A program made the translations under genes and the position numbers. From a virus, in the IMG/VR virus record IMGVR_UViG_3300046534_000742, positions 1-33,934 of that record: a stretch of DNA of 33,934 nucleotides. One strand, written 5' to 3'. A model generated the notes under the pieces. That model was not told the origin of the DNA and ran no database searches. It worked only from the letters and a program-made list of their open reading frames with translations. This document shows, one piece after another, positions 17,179 to 24,134 of the stretch (position 1 is the first letter of the stretch; each line of letters opens with the position of its first letter).

Positions 17179-17574
17179 ATGACCAGCATAGGATTGTTCC
17201 GGCGTGTTATCGTATCGGTAGACCATTATACAACAGCCAATAATACTATTAGTAACTCCCGTTACCAAGTCACAGTAACACCAACATCAGACGCTCCAGC
17301 CACGCTCGGTCTTATAGAATTAAAGTTTGAAAGTTCGGGTGGTACGCTTGACTGTAGGGATGCGAATTCGGCAGGTGAGCCAGGGGAATACAATAAAACA
17401 ATCACTGTTGGGAGTGAAACTGTTGAAATATTTATACAGCCGTGGTACCCGGAAGGCGGTGACGTACCACGATTTTTATTAACAGATTCGGATTCAGCCG
17501 GAGCGACATTAATAACATTGGGCTTTTTAAATGCAGACCTATCAACACAAGTAGCGACTGATTTAACAACTTAA
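17179..17574 (+). CDS. Small beta-rich virion protein, end of the late operon
   Basis: 131 residues. IGLFRRVIVSVDHYTT start, then repeated short strands (RYQVTVTPTSDAPATLGLIELKFES would span about residues 28-52) and ETVEIFIQPWYPEGGD. The last rightward gene before the convergent junction. Likely tail tip or fibre; not assigned. Confidence 0.55.
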   Translation: MTSIGLFRRVIVSVDHYTTANNTISNSRYQVTVTPTSDAPATLGLIELKFESSGGTLDCRDANSAGEPGEYNKTITVGSETVEIFIQPWYPEGGDVPRFLLTDSDSAGATLITLGFLNADLSTQVATDLTT

Positions 17575-17586
17575 TGTATTAATTAA

Positions 17587-17637
17587 CCCGTCCTAATGTG
17601 AATTAGTTACTCTTACAAAAATGAGTTCACGGACGGG
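17587..17637. terminator. Large hairpin between convergent operons
   Basis: CCCGTCC pairs with GGACGGG (7 bp), with an inner GTGAA/TTCAC and ACTC/GAGT stem. It lies between the rightward late operon and the end of the leftward operon. There is no T run, so a Rho-assisted or processing role is as likely as intrinsic termination. The rest of the gap (17575-17767) is AT-rich with no gene seen. Confidence 0.4.
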
Positions 17638-17767
17638 GATTGCTCTGGCTTAACTGCATTTCCTTTGATATTCTCGCTAATTACATACGAATATATTTAT
17701 CCAATATTTATATTCATAATTCCTCGCTTTCAATCATACTTCCTTGGTTGGGGTGGTAAGTAAATAA

Positions 17768-18082
17768 CTACCCTTCGCCCCCTTCGCCCCTTTCGGCTGG
17801 TGTCTGTCTGCGGTAGTTGTCCCATTCGCAGTCCCATTCGCAGTAGTCCCCGTATACACCTTTAGTTAATATGTTACCGTGAGCGTCAAGGCTGAAAAAT
17901 TTACGCCATGCCCCCTCATCAGTAGCGCCGTTGCCGTTCCACACCCAAATCAGCTCCCCCACCTTTGGCAGCTCTGGGAATAGCTTTTCAAAAATAGCAT
18001 TAAGGCAAACCCTCTCGTCCAGAGGCAAAGGCTTATTAAAAGCGTCGATTACTTGCTGCTCTGTTACTGTTCTTTCAGTCAT
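17768..18082 (-). CDS. Hypothetical early protein, paralogue of its neighbour
   Basis: 104 residues. Starts MTERTVTEQQVIDAF, with a central GELIWVWNGNG segment and an RRQTPAERGEGGEG tail. The start and the tail match the adjacent gene at 18085, so the two arose by tandem duplication. Last gene of the leftward operon. No function recognised. Confidence 0.6.
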   Translation of the reverse strand: MTERTVTEQQVIDAFNKPLPLDERVCLNAIFEKLFPELPKVGELIWVWNGNGATDEGAWRKFFSLDAHGNILTKGVYGDYCEWDCEWDNYRRQTPAERGEGGEG

Positions 18083-18084
18083 TG

Positions 18085-18390
18085 CTATTCTCCTTTCTGC
18101 GTGGGGGTTTGGGGTTTGGCATATTCATAATTAACATTACCGGTTCCGTCAATATTCCCACCGCCAAAACATTCATACCTTCCGTTATTTACATTCATGT
18201 GTTTAAACACTCTAATTTTAGAATTTTTAAAGTCTTTAAAATCACTAACACAAATAACCTCGCCCTCTTTAGGCTTAAAAATGGGCGGGAATGCTTTGTT
18301 TAGTACAGTATTAAAAGCAGCATAATCAATGCCTATTGACATAATTAATATGTTTTTCAATTCTTGTTCGGTAATCGTTCTTTCAGTCAT
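18085..18390 (-). CDS. Hypothetical early protein, paralogue of its neighbour
   Basis: 101 residues. Starts MTERTITEQELKNIL, has GEVICVSDFKDF where its neighbour has GELIWVWNGNG, and ends TPTQKGE. It overlaps the upstream gene by 8 bases and is 2 bases from the downstream paralogue. Function unknown. Confidence 0.6.
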   Translation of the reverse strand: MTERTITEQELKNILIMSIGIDYAAFNTVLNKAFPPIFKPKEGEVICVSDFKDFKNSKIRVFKHMNVNNGRYECFGGGNIDGTGNVNYEYAKPQTPTQKGE

Positions 18391-18700
18391 TTGTTAATTC
18401 CTCTACAGTCACAACATGAATGGAACCCGACAAATCTAAATTATTAGAATCACAGTAATTTGAAGTAAGGCGCTTAGTGTTGAAACTTAAAACTTTAAAG
18501 CCCGAACCATCTAGATAAGGCAACAGCCAATATTCCTTTGGCTCAGGCTTGGGGCGGTAAACAAAACTAATAAAGTCCATGCTGGGGTCTTTACGGGTTC
18601 TATCCGTAAACTCTGTATCGCTATCACGCACAAGCCTGCGCTGAATAACCTTGCCATCCTTATGCGCTTGGATAACTTCAATCATTTCGTCATGTGTCAT
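18383..18700 (-). CDS. Hypothetical phage protein
   Basis: 105 residues. MTHDEMIEVIQAHKDGKVIQ opening and a DFISFVYRPKPEPKEYWLLP centre. Small phage early proteins with this opening and a RPKPEP-type centre are widespread, but no role is known. Overlaps the downstream gene by 8 bases, so coupled. Confidence 0.6.
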   Translation of the reverse strand: MTHDEMIEVIQAHKDGKVIQRRLVRDSDTEFTDRTRKDPSMDFISFVYRPKPEPKEYWLLPYLDGSGFKVLSFNTKRLTSNYCDSNNLDLSGSIHVVTVEELTND

Positions 18701-18719
18701 TTTATAATTCCTCTATTGT

Positions 18720-19688
18720 TTAGTAATTGATCTGGATGTGACTAACCCGGTGGGCAGCTATCAGCCTGACTGCTAGAACTGCGTCATCGTGTGAAAGGCC
18801 GCCATCTTCAAAGCATTTTACAGCTTCATTATTTAGCTTTTTACAGTGCTGTTTATTAGCTTCACGTTTATCCGACTCGGCTTTCTCTGTAACCTTCTGA
18901 GCTTCATACTTTTCTTTTTGTTCATCGATTGCCTTTTGCTGGTCAAACTTTGCTTGTGCCGCCTGGTCAATCAATCTTTGAGCGGCATCCTTTTCAGCTT
19001 TGTCTGTTCTAACTCGTTCAGCTTCAACGGCGGCAAGTGCTTCTTCTTTCTGTTGCAATGCCTCGCGCTTTGCTTTCTGCTTTTCGTACTCAGCATCAAT
19101 CAATGCTTGTGCGTGTTTATCTCGTTCAGCTTTGGCGGCGTCTTCTGCTATTTGCTTGTTTCGGGCTTCAAGTTCTTTTAACTGTTTAGCCTCAAGCTCG
19201 ACCCGTTCAGCTTCTGCTTTGGCTTTCAAATCGGCCAAATCACGGTCAAACTTTTCATCTATCATTAAAGCAAATTCGTGGTCAATTTCTTTTACAATAG
19301 CTAGCCTTTCCGTCTCCAATTTTTTAGCCTTTGCAACTTCTTTAGCTTGCTCGGCAGCCTCATATTGTGTTAATGGCTCACGTGTTTTATCGCGCAATGA
19401 GTCTAAAGTGTCCCGCGCTAGCTTTCTTTCAGCATTGATAGGTTTAAGTTTTGCGTTTAGATCGTCGGCTAATGCCTTGCCCATTCCGTCAAGTAATGTC
19501 TTTGATTTTGATACTTTAGAAGCGTTACTTCTGATAGCGTCTCGACCTTTTGCGGTGCTAGTGTCTGGCACTTCCTGAGAGACTTCTTTTTCTATTGCGT
19601 CAAGGATTGGTTGAATTCCTCCTAATTTAAAAATTGTGGAAGGCACTAACGCATTAAGATTTTCTATTGTTGTAATTTCATTTTTCAT
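18720..19688 (-). CDS. Long coiled-coil protein of the recombination operon
   Basis: 322 residues. Residues about 50-300 are a near-continuous charged coiled coil (Ala, Glu, Lys-rich). The ends are different: a folded N-terminus (TIENLNALVPSTIFKLGG) and a C-terminal LNNEAVKCFEDGGLSHDDAVLAV segment. Such proteins are often misnamed TolA in phages; here the partner genes are the YqaJ exonuclease and its upstream neighbour, so a role in recombination or DNA-end processing is inferred. No catalytic motif is seen. Confidence 0.65.
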   Translation of the reverse strand: MKNEITTIENLNALVPSTIFKLGGIQPILDAIEKEVSQEVPDTSTAKGRDAIRSNASKVSKSKTLLDGMGKALADDLNAKLKPINAERKLARDTLDSLRDKTREPLTQYEAAEQAKEVAKAKKLETERLAIVKEIDHEFALMIDEKFDRDLADLKAKAEAERVELEAKQLKELEARNKQIAEDAAKAERDKHAQALIDAEYEKQKAKREALQQKEEALAAVEAERVRTDKAEKDAAQRLIDQAAQAKFDQQKAIDEQKEKYEAQKVTEKAESDKREANKQHCKKLNNEAVKCFEDGGLSHDDAVLAVRLIAAHRVSHIQINY

Positions 19689-19698
19689 TTTATATTAC

Positions 19699-20310
19699 CT
19701 ATTCAGTTATATCTTGTTTAATTTCGTAAACCAAAGTCATAAAATCAGCTATACGATTATCCATTTTTGCAAAGTCTTCGGTTTGATCTTTAGCATATAT
19801 TCGGTGAACATAAAGCCGCTTGTCTTCGGTGAAGTTGTCGCAGTAACTAACAAAGTCAATCCAGTCTTTTCCTGACTCTTTCAGGTTAAACATTAATTGC
19901 CATCGATATGATGAGTCAAAACCGCCTCTCTTAACGCGTTGATAATGCACTGAGGGGATTACAGATTTAATCTCAATCAATCCATTTCCAACAATCCCAT
20001 CAGGTGAGCAGCCAGTAAAGCCATTATCAAAAAACCCGCCGTTCGTAACATCACAAAAATAGTTGCTTTCGTATAGTTGCCTGGCGAGTGGTTCCTGTTC
20101 GTGGCCTCTTTGCATGTGTTCATTTGAATAGCCGCTTGATATCGATTTACCTGTTATCTGTTCAAGGGCTATGTCAACCGCTAGCTTCTTTGCCGGATCT
20201 CCAAAAGCCTTGCCATCGTTAGCCATAACTTTTGAAACTGCCGAGCCGGTCAAGTGACCGCCTCGAAGCTCAAGCCATTCATCAGTGTTTTGGCTTATGT
20301 CGTAAAACAT
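19699..20310 (-). CDS. YqaJ-type (lambda Exo fold) exonuclease
   Basis: 203 residues. Motifs in order: WLELRGGHLTGSAV (12-25), RGHEQEPLAR (68-77), SPDG with Asp104, and EIK (113-115), the PD-(D/E)XK nuclease core. It would resect DNA ends 5' to 3' for strand-annealing recombination during replication. Starts exactly at the stop of the upstream gene. Confidence 0.88.
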   Translation of the reverse strand: MFYDISQNTDEWLELRGGHLTGSAVSKVMANDGKAFGDPAKKLAVDIALEQITGKSISSGYSNEHMQRGHEQEPLARQLYESNYFCDVTNGGFFDNGFTGCSPDGIVGNGLIEIKSVIPSVHYQRVKRGGFDSSYRWQLMFNLKESGKDWIDFVSYCDNFTEDKRLYVHRIYAKDQTEDFAKMDNRIADFMTLVYEIKQDITE

Positions 20311-20807
20311 TACTCAACCCCAGTAATCAGTGTAACGTGCTCAGGTGCTATGTGAGCGCGTTTAAGAACTGCATCTAGGTTGCCATCCCTTTTATAAGCA
20401 TCTATTGCTGACTGCCAATTGGGGCTGTCTGGTGTTAGCGTTTGTTTGCTTTTTGGCGCATTTGGGTGAATACGAACACCACCAGTAATTTCACCCTTTA
20501 ATCTTACGTCAGGATTAATATAAAGCGTAATTGGTATATTGTTCCAATCTTCAACAAACGGACTGTTTTTAGCAAAGCTTTTCATTATCTTCGCATTGCC
20601 AGCGTTAATCACTAGCGGCTTAATTCCCTCGACAAAATAAGCCATATTGCAGTTTATTTTTTTACCTGCTACGACCTCATTTGTTAGTTGCAAAACATGC
20701 GAGACTGTAAACGTCATGTTTGAACCAGCTTCGATAAAATCCTCAAGGTCTGCTACGCCTAAGTGGTCACTTTTAAATACTTTCCTGTAATGTGTTTTTT
20801 CGGTCAT
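20310..20807 (-). CDS. Conserved phage protein paired with the exonuclease
   Basis: 165 residues. TEKTHYRKVFKSDHLGVADLEDF, VAGKKINCNMAYFVEGIKPL, FVEDWNNIPITLYI and KGEITGGVRIHP read as a compact alpha/beta fold. This protein commonly sits beside YqaJ-type nucleases in phages; its biochemical role is not known to me. It could be the annealing or end-binding partner, since no RecT, Erf or Beta-like gene is visible. Confidence 0.65.
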   Translation of the reverse strand: MTEKTHYRKVFKSDHLGVADLEDFIEAGSNMTFTVSHVLQLTNEVVAGKKINCNMAYFVEGIKPLVINAGNAKIMKSFAKNSPFVEDWNNIPITLYINPDVRLKGEITGGVRIHPNAPKSKQTLTPDSPNWQSAIDAYKRDGNLDAVLKRAHIAPEHVTLITGVE

Positions 20808-20992
20808 TAGACTGCCTCATAGTGTATATTATCGTCAAGGATGTAAGTGCTTACTACACGCTCAACCTTGCTAACTTCAATTATTTTGTCCCAAAACCGC
20901 ATATTAAAATATGCTCTGTTAAGGTCTAGCTCCTGAACAATTGGCACATTAATGTGGTTGGTGCGTTGGTAATAAGTGTAAAATTGCTTCAT
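20807..20992 (-). CDS. Hypothetical early protein
   Basis: 61 residues, MKQFYTYYQRTNHINVP opening, mixed alpha/beta. First gene after the operator/promoter at 21017. Overlaps the next gene by one base. No family recognised. Confidence 0.55.
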   Translation of the reverse strand: MKQFYTYYQRTNHINVPIVQELDLNRAYFNMRFWDKIIEVSKVERVVSTYILDDNIHYEAV

Positions 20993-21016
20993 GTTTAATC
21001 CTCTATTTGTCTATGC

Positions 21017-21059
21017 ATAGTAACCTAATGTTACGCACTAATCAATAACATTAGGTTAC
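21017..21059 (-). promoter_or_regulatory. Leftward promoter with two operators (recombination operon)
   Basis: On the minus strand TTGATT (21045-21040), 17 bases, TACTAT (21022-21017). Two copies of GTAACCTAATGTTA sit as a perfect 14-bp inverted repeat (21020-21033 and 21046-21059), one over the -10/spacer and one upstream of the -35. Strong candidate repressor sites. Confidence 0.75.
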
Positions 21060-21068
21060 ATTTATAAT

Positions 21069-21347
21069 CTACCCGTCTTTTCTTATTGATTCTTTCAGTT
21101 CTTTTAGTTGTTTAACAGTGCGACAATGTTGATAATGATCAGCGATAGCAAAATCAAGAAGTGATGGCACTAAATCACTTGGCTCAATTCGATCAATAAT
21201 CAATTCTGCTCTTACGTCTTCTTCTTCACGGTCACCTTTGATGAAATGCTGAAATTTAAAAACGGCTACCAGGTCAATCTCAATTGGCTGAGAAAATACC
21301 GGGCTTATTACTTCGACCTTGAACGGGAATCTGCTAAAATTAGGCAT
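21069..21347 (-). CDS. Hypothetical early protein
   Basis: 92 residues from ATG 21347, one base after the upstream stop and preceded by GAGGAT; the longer reading from 21464 lies inside the upstream gene. Sequence MPNFSRFPFKVEVISPVF then a Asp/Glu-rich ELIIDRIEPSDLVPSLLDF. No function recognised. Confidence 0.55.
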   Translation of the reverse strand: MPNFSRFPFKVEVISPVFSQPIEIDLVAVFKFQHFIKGDREEEDVRAELIIDRIEPSDLVPSLLDFAIADHYQHCRTVKQLKELKESIRKDG

Positions 21348-21348
21348 G

Positions 21349-21738
21349 CTATTTATCCTCTTTGTTGGCTTTCTCGCAAAAATTCCAAACGTATAATTGA
21401 TCATCTTCACTAGACGTGAATGAGGTTTTACCTCCAGCAAAAGTGGTAGGTTTTCCATCCTCATCTAAACCAGACCAGTGAGCCTGTATTGGGTCGCCAT
21501 CCTTAAAGTCAGTCACATTAACCTTATCATCAATCTTAAAATCAGCGTAAGGCTTGTATGGGATTAGGTCGTACTCTCTTAACAAAGAAGAAGCATCTAT
21601 TCTTCTTCCTAGTGGGTTATGTTTGATGGTGTAGCCGCTTTTGACAATTGATATAATAACGATATCACCATCAGGCAATTCTATATCAGTCACGCTAAAA
21701 GGCATTTGTCCGTTGCGGTATATCCATTGCTTATTCAT
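21349..21738 (-). CDS. Hypothetical early protein
   Basis: 129 residues. The second half is a small beta barrel-like region (FKIDDKVNVTDFKDGDPIQAHWSG would run residues about 66-89; then DQLYVWNF). The KVNVTDFKDGDP part resembles early phage proteins that carry a short KVWV/DG motif. Overlaps the upstream gene by 4 bases. Confidence 0.55.
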   Translation of the reverse strand: MNKQWIYRNGQMPFSVTDIELPDGDIVIISIVKSGYTIKHNPLGRRIDASSLLREYDLIPYKPYADFKIDDKVNVTDFKDGDPIQAHWSGLDEDGKPTTFAGGKTSFTSSEDDQLYVWNFCEKANKEDK

Positions 21739-21965
21739 TTTTTACTCTCCTGGTTGCTGTATATAGGTTTGTTGGGTAAAAAAGCCCAATCTGTGACTTT
21801 AAACTTTCCGCTCCAACCATTATGTTGAGGATCAAACCACAACGAGCAAACTTTATTTATAGGGGCTGTAGGGCGGTAGACAAGATAGCTGTCGCTAACT
21901 CCTTTCGGTAGTCTTTCCTTGCATGAAATCCAAATAACAACTTCTTCAGCTCGTAATTTACCCAT
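21735..21965 (-). CDS. DUF551-like small protein
   Basis: 76 residues. WISCKERLPKGVSDSYLVYRP and VTDWAFLPNKP match the DUF551 pattern (WI-RLP then W-PLP). Common in phage early regions; role unknown. Coupled to the next gene by ATGA overlap. Confidence 0.65.
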   Translation of the reverse strand: MGKLRAEEVVIWISCKERLPKGVSDSYLVYRPTAPINKVCSLWFDPQHNGWSGKFKVTDWAFLPNKPIYSNQESKK

Positions 21966-21984
21966 GTTCTAGTCCTATTTGGTT

Positions 21985-21998
21985 GCCCCTTTCGGGGC
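21985..21998 (-). other. Strong hairpin in the leftward operon
   Basis: GCCCC-TTTC-GGGGC between two leftward genes. No T run follows it on the minus strand, so it is more likely an mRNA stability or processing structure than a terminator. Confidence 0.45.
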
Positions 21999-22005
21999 GG
22001 TTGGT

Positions 22006-22245
22006 TTAAGCCTTGATAAAATCAACAGCTTCTTTTAAAAATTTAGCCATTTCTTTTCCTTGGTTGTTGATTCCATTCCAAAAGCAATCACAAGAAGATG
22101 AGCGGCGTTGCTTGTTAGTTTTAAAAACTTGAATGCAATCTTCAAGAAGAAAAATTGAGTATTCAATGTTGCTTCTTGAAAAGTGGTAGCTCATTCCGTC
22201 AACAGTGTCGTTGTTAGTGCTTGTGGTGATTTGTAAGTTGGCCAT
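22006..22245 (-). CDS. Hypothetical early protein, first leftward gene
   Basis: 79 residues. ANLQITTSTNNDTVDG, YHFSRSNIEYSIFLLEDCIQVFK, then WNGINNQGKEMAKFLKEAV. First gene after the leftward promoter at 22279-22307, so it is expressed at once on infection. No family recognised. Confidence 0.55.
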   Translation of the reverse strand: MANLQITTSTNNDTVDGMSYHFSRSNIEYSIFLLEDCIQVFKTNKQRRSSSCDCFWNGINNQGKEMAKFLKEAVDFIKA

Positions 22246-22278
22246 TTTATTTCTCGCTTTGCGTTAGTTGATGAGTAC

Positions 22279-22307
22279 ATAGTAACAAAGTGTTACCACT
22301 CAGTCAA
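22279..22307 (-). promoter_or_regulatory. Leftward early promoter with operator (PL-like)
   Basis: On the minus strand TTGACT (22307-22302), 17 bases, TACTAT (22284-22279). The 15-bp operator GTAACAAAGTGTTAC (22282-22296) covers the -10 and spacer, as at 21017. Confidence 0.78.
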
Positions 22308-22329
22308 CAACTAATTGCAACTTAATGTA

Positions 22330-22358
22330 TTGACCAGCTCGGAACATTCATTTACACT
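22330..22358 (+). promoter_or_regulatory. Promoter of the HTH gene, giving a leaderless mRNA
   Basis: TTGACC, 17 bases, TACACT. Only six bases separate the -10 from the ATG at 22365, so transcription should start at or beside the A of ATG. Confidence 0.7.
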
Positions 22359-22364
22359 TCGAGA

Positions 22365-22598
22365 ATGGAAAAACAAAATTTAATAACAAAAGCAATAAGC
22401 ATAATAGGCATAAACAAATTAGCCTCATTATGTGCAGTCACACGCCAAGGCATTAAGCGTTGGGAAAAGAACGGACGAGTCCCTAGCTCTGATTTTGTGT
22501 GGAAAACTAATTATTGTGACATTATCGAAGCTGAAACAAATAGCGAAATCACCCGCGAAGAACTATTAAACCCTGAGAACATTTTCCCCCTCCCTTAA
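22365..22598 (+). CDS. Small HTH regulator (Cro/YdaS-like)
   Basis: 77 residues. Residues 8-36 form a helix-turn-helix (KAISIIGINKLASLCAVTRQGIKRWEK would be residues about 9-35), the VTRQGIKRWEKNGRVPS style of YdaS/Cro-type regulators. It lies between the divergent early promoters where lambda-type phages put cro and cI. No other repressor is visible, so this is the best candidate binder of the GTAAC-N5-GTTAC operators. No RBS precedes it. It may repress its neighbours or act mainly as a timer of early expression. Confidence 0.75.
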   Translation: MEKQNLITKAISIIGINKLASLCAVTRQGIKRWEKNGRVPSSDFVWKTNYCDIIEAETNSEITREELLNPENIFPLP

Positions 22599-22629
22599 TC
22601 GATACCCTCCTCTAGTCGGTTAAGGTCTT

Positions 22630-22657
22630 GCATCGTCTTCGGGCGGTGCTTTTTTTT
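22630..22657 (+). terminator. Intrinsic terminator after the HTH gene, with an alternative hairpin
   Basis: GCATCG, loop TCTTCGGG, CGGTGC (one T-G wobble) and eight T. A competing stem TTCGGGC (22638-22644) with GCCCGAA (22658-22664) cannot form at the same time and would open the terminator. Confidence 0.7.
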
Positions 22658-22681
22658 GCCCGAAATAAAGTAAATTAACCC

Positions 22682-22710
22682 TTGCGCTCGGTAACGCGTT
22701 ACTATATAAT
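22682..22710 (+). promoter_or_regulatory. Rightward early promoter with operator (PR-like)
   Basis: TTGCGC, 17 bases, TATAAT. The palindrome GTAACGCGTTAC (22691-22702) lies in the spacer and shares half-sites with the other operators, with a 2-base centre. Confidence 0.72.
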
Positions 22711-22741
22711 TCACTTACTTAAACAAACCGAGGACTAACAA

Positions 22742-23008
22742 ATGGCAACTTCAAACCAAAAACGCATCGCTTCAAACTTCCGCAAATTAGCAGCTCGTTT
22801 GGATGTTTCTTGCTTTGTTCGTTGTAACGGTGCTTTTTCTGTATCTGTTCAGACCAAGTCTTTAGATCAGGACTTTTCTGCTGACTTCATTACTCGTATT
22901 TGTGAAGCTGCAAAAATTGAAGGTATGACCGGAGTTCGCGCTTCTGCCATAGATACAAATGAAGAAGTGCATAGCTTCGGGAAAGGCAACTTTGAATTTT
23001 GGGTTTAA
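22742..23008 (+). CDS. Hypothetical first rightward early protein
   Basis: 88 residues. KRIASNFRKLAARLDVSCFVRC, FSVSVQTKSLDQDFSADFI and KGNFEFWV. A good RBS (GAGGA) precedes it. The first gene from the rightward promoter, so likely host-takeover or regulatory, but no family is recognised. Confidence 0.6.
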   Translation: MATSNQKRIASNFRKLAARLDVSCFVRCNGAFSVSVQTKSLDQDFSADFITRICEAAKIEGMTGVRASAIDTNEEVHSFGKGNFEFWV

Positions 23009-23041
23009 TTACCCGCCACTTGTATAAAAGACAGGAACAAC

Positions 23042-23206
23042 ATGATTAAACCAACCCCTAAATCCAGGGCAGCCGATAACGCTGCCCTACGAGCGCGAAG
23101 AAAAAAGGCAGGCTTAGTTAGCTTTAGAGAGTATGTGACGCCAGAAGAGAAGGTGCGGCTTGTGGTGTGCTTGGATAATTTACGCGGTATAACAACAGAG
23201 GGATAG
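23042..23206 (+). CDS. Small basic, Arc-like protein
   Basis: 54 residues, Arg/Lys-rich: AADNAALRARRKKAGLVSF, then REYVTPEEKVRLVVCLDNL. Small phage proteins with RARRKAAGLV then a VxPEEK helix resemble ribbon-helix-helix DNA binders. RBS AGGAAC. Function inferred only. Confidence 0.55.
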   Translation: MIKPTPKSRAADNAALRARRKKAGLVSFREYVTPEEKVRLVVCLDNLRGITTEG

Positions 23207-23209
23207 ATT

Positions 23210-23491
23210 ATGAAAAAGTTAAAATATGAAAGATGCTTAAAAGAGCGCATCAAAAAGGTTGAAGATCAAAACGCCGCGTTTAAAGATGCATTGAGTGCAT
23301 TTCTTAATAATTCGTCAATACAGGCTAATCAACCATCCGAATGTGAAAAAGCCGAAGCACTGATAAACAATCAGAAAAAGGCTGAATTTGATAGTCAAGG
23401 TTTTATTGCTGATGACTATCTCTCATTAGATACGGAGGTTTTTGAATCACTATTAACACCCCAACCAAGGAAGTATGATTATGAACGGTAA
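23210..23491 (+). CDS. Hypothetical early protein
   Basis: 93 residues. Coiled-coil N-terminus (KYERCLKERIKKVEDQNAAF) and an acidic C-terminal half (DDYLSLDTEVFESL). It overlaps the next gene by 11 bases. Role unknown. Confidence 0.5.
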   Translation: MKKLKYERCLKERIKKVEDQNAAFKDALSAFLNNSSIQANQPSECEKAEALINNQKKAEFDSQGFIADDYLSLDTEVFESLLTPQPRKYDYER

Positions 23492-23636
23492 AGAATTAAT
23501 TGATGCATTAGTAATAATGCTAGAAAAAGAAGACATTAGGGTATACGACCATAATATTATAATAAAACTTAGATCACTGGACTCAGCTCAGTTGGCTAGT
23601 GTGATAAATGGATGGTCTAACCCGATAAACGATTAA
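23481..23636 (+). CDS. Small hypothetical protein
   Basis: 51 residues, NGKELIDALVIMLEKEDIR then a helix-like SLDSAQLASVINGW. It overlaps the upstream gene. No family recognised. Confidence 0.45.
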   Translation: MNGKELIDALVIMLEKEDIRVYDHNIIIKLRSLDSAQLASVINGWSNPIND

Positions 23637-23653
23637 CTAACGAGGTAAAGATT

Positions 23654-23842
23654 ATGAAAATAACAAGATATTTAAAAGGTAAAATTACCATTCAATATAT
23701 AAAACAAATTTCTTGGCAATGGCCGCACTTTGCAAGGTATTGGTCGGGTCGCATATTACATTTCAGTGTTGGTAAAATTACGCTGGTACTGGATTGCAGT
23801 GGAAATTTTATAAAAGACATGAAAACAGGTAAGCCGGAATGA
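23654..23842 (+). CDS. Small hypothetical protein
   Basis: 62 residues, basic and Trp-rich (QISWQWPHFARYWSGR). Good RBS (GAGGTAAAG). ATGA overlap with the next gene. Unknown function. Confidence 0.5.
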   Translation: MKITRYLKGKITIQYIKQISWQWPHFARYWSGRILHFSVGKITLVLDCSGNFIKDMKTGKPE

Positions 23843-23997
23843 GCGATACTGATTGCAAAAAATATGATATTTATGACCACATGGCTTTTTCTTGTGAATG
23901 CGGATGCGTAAGATTTAACTTACTTAGAAGCGGTTTTATTGAGTGCGCCGAATGCAATAAAAAACAAAGAGATATTAATTGGAGTCAAGATACTTAG
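23839..23997 (+). CDS. Small zinc-ribbon-like protein
   Basis: 52 residues with CECGC and CAEC pairs (Cys19, 21, 23 and 36, 39), a likely zinc ribbon. Last of the small genes before the replication initiator. Role unknown. Confidence 0.5.
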   Translation: MSDTDCKKYDIYDHMAFSCECGCVRFNLLRSGFIECAECNKKQRDINWSQDT

Positions 23998-24089
23998 CAC
24001 ATAAAAAAGCCCTAATTGACAAGGCGTCGATGAAGGCTTAAAATACATATGCGGCTACTCAGGCTTGATCACCTGGGGACAGCCATACA

Positions 24090-24134
24090 CCCTGACATGG
24101 TGCCGCGTTCTTTTCGTCAGGTCTTCAGTCAGGG
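24090..24134 (+). promoter_or_regulatory. Alternative hairpins over the initiator RBS
   Basis: CCCTGAC (24090-24096) can pair either with GTCAGG (24116-24121) or with GTCAGGG (24128-24134). The second contains the AGGG ribosome-binding site (24131-24134) of the gene at 24142, so that fold would hide it. The rest of the 23998-24141 gap also has an AAGCC/GGCTT stem. Confidence 0.45.

Noticed and set aside
17575-17767. Attachment site or lysogeny module at the convergent junction
   Set aside because: No integrase gene is found anywhere, and no tRNA-end or core repeat is visible; only a hairpin and AT-rich sequence.
18846-19578. Rightward ORFs opposite the coiled-coil gene
   Set aside because: They are antisense shadows of the Ala/Glu/Lys-rich coiled coil and give Ser/Ala/Phe/Leu-rich translations without an RBS or family.
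18720-19688. TolA envelope protein
   Set aside because: The likeness is only coiled-coil composition; there is no signal anchor, and the gene lies in a recombination operon.
21348-21464. N-terminal extension of the gene at 21069
   Set aside because: This part lies within the upstream gene in another frame; ATG 21347 has its own RBS.
21985-21998. Intrinsic terminator in the leftward operon
   Set aside because: A strong hairpin, but no T run on the transcribed side.
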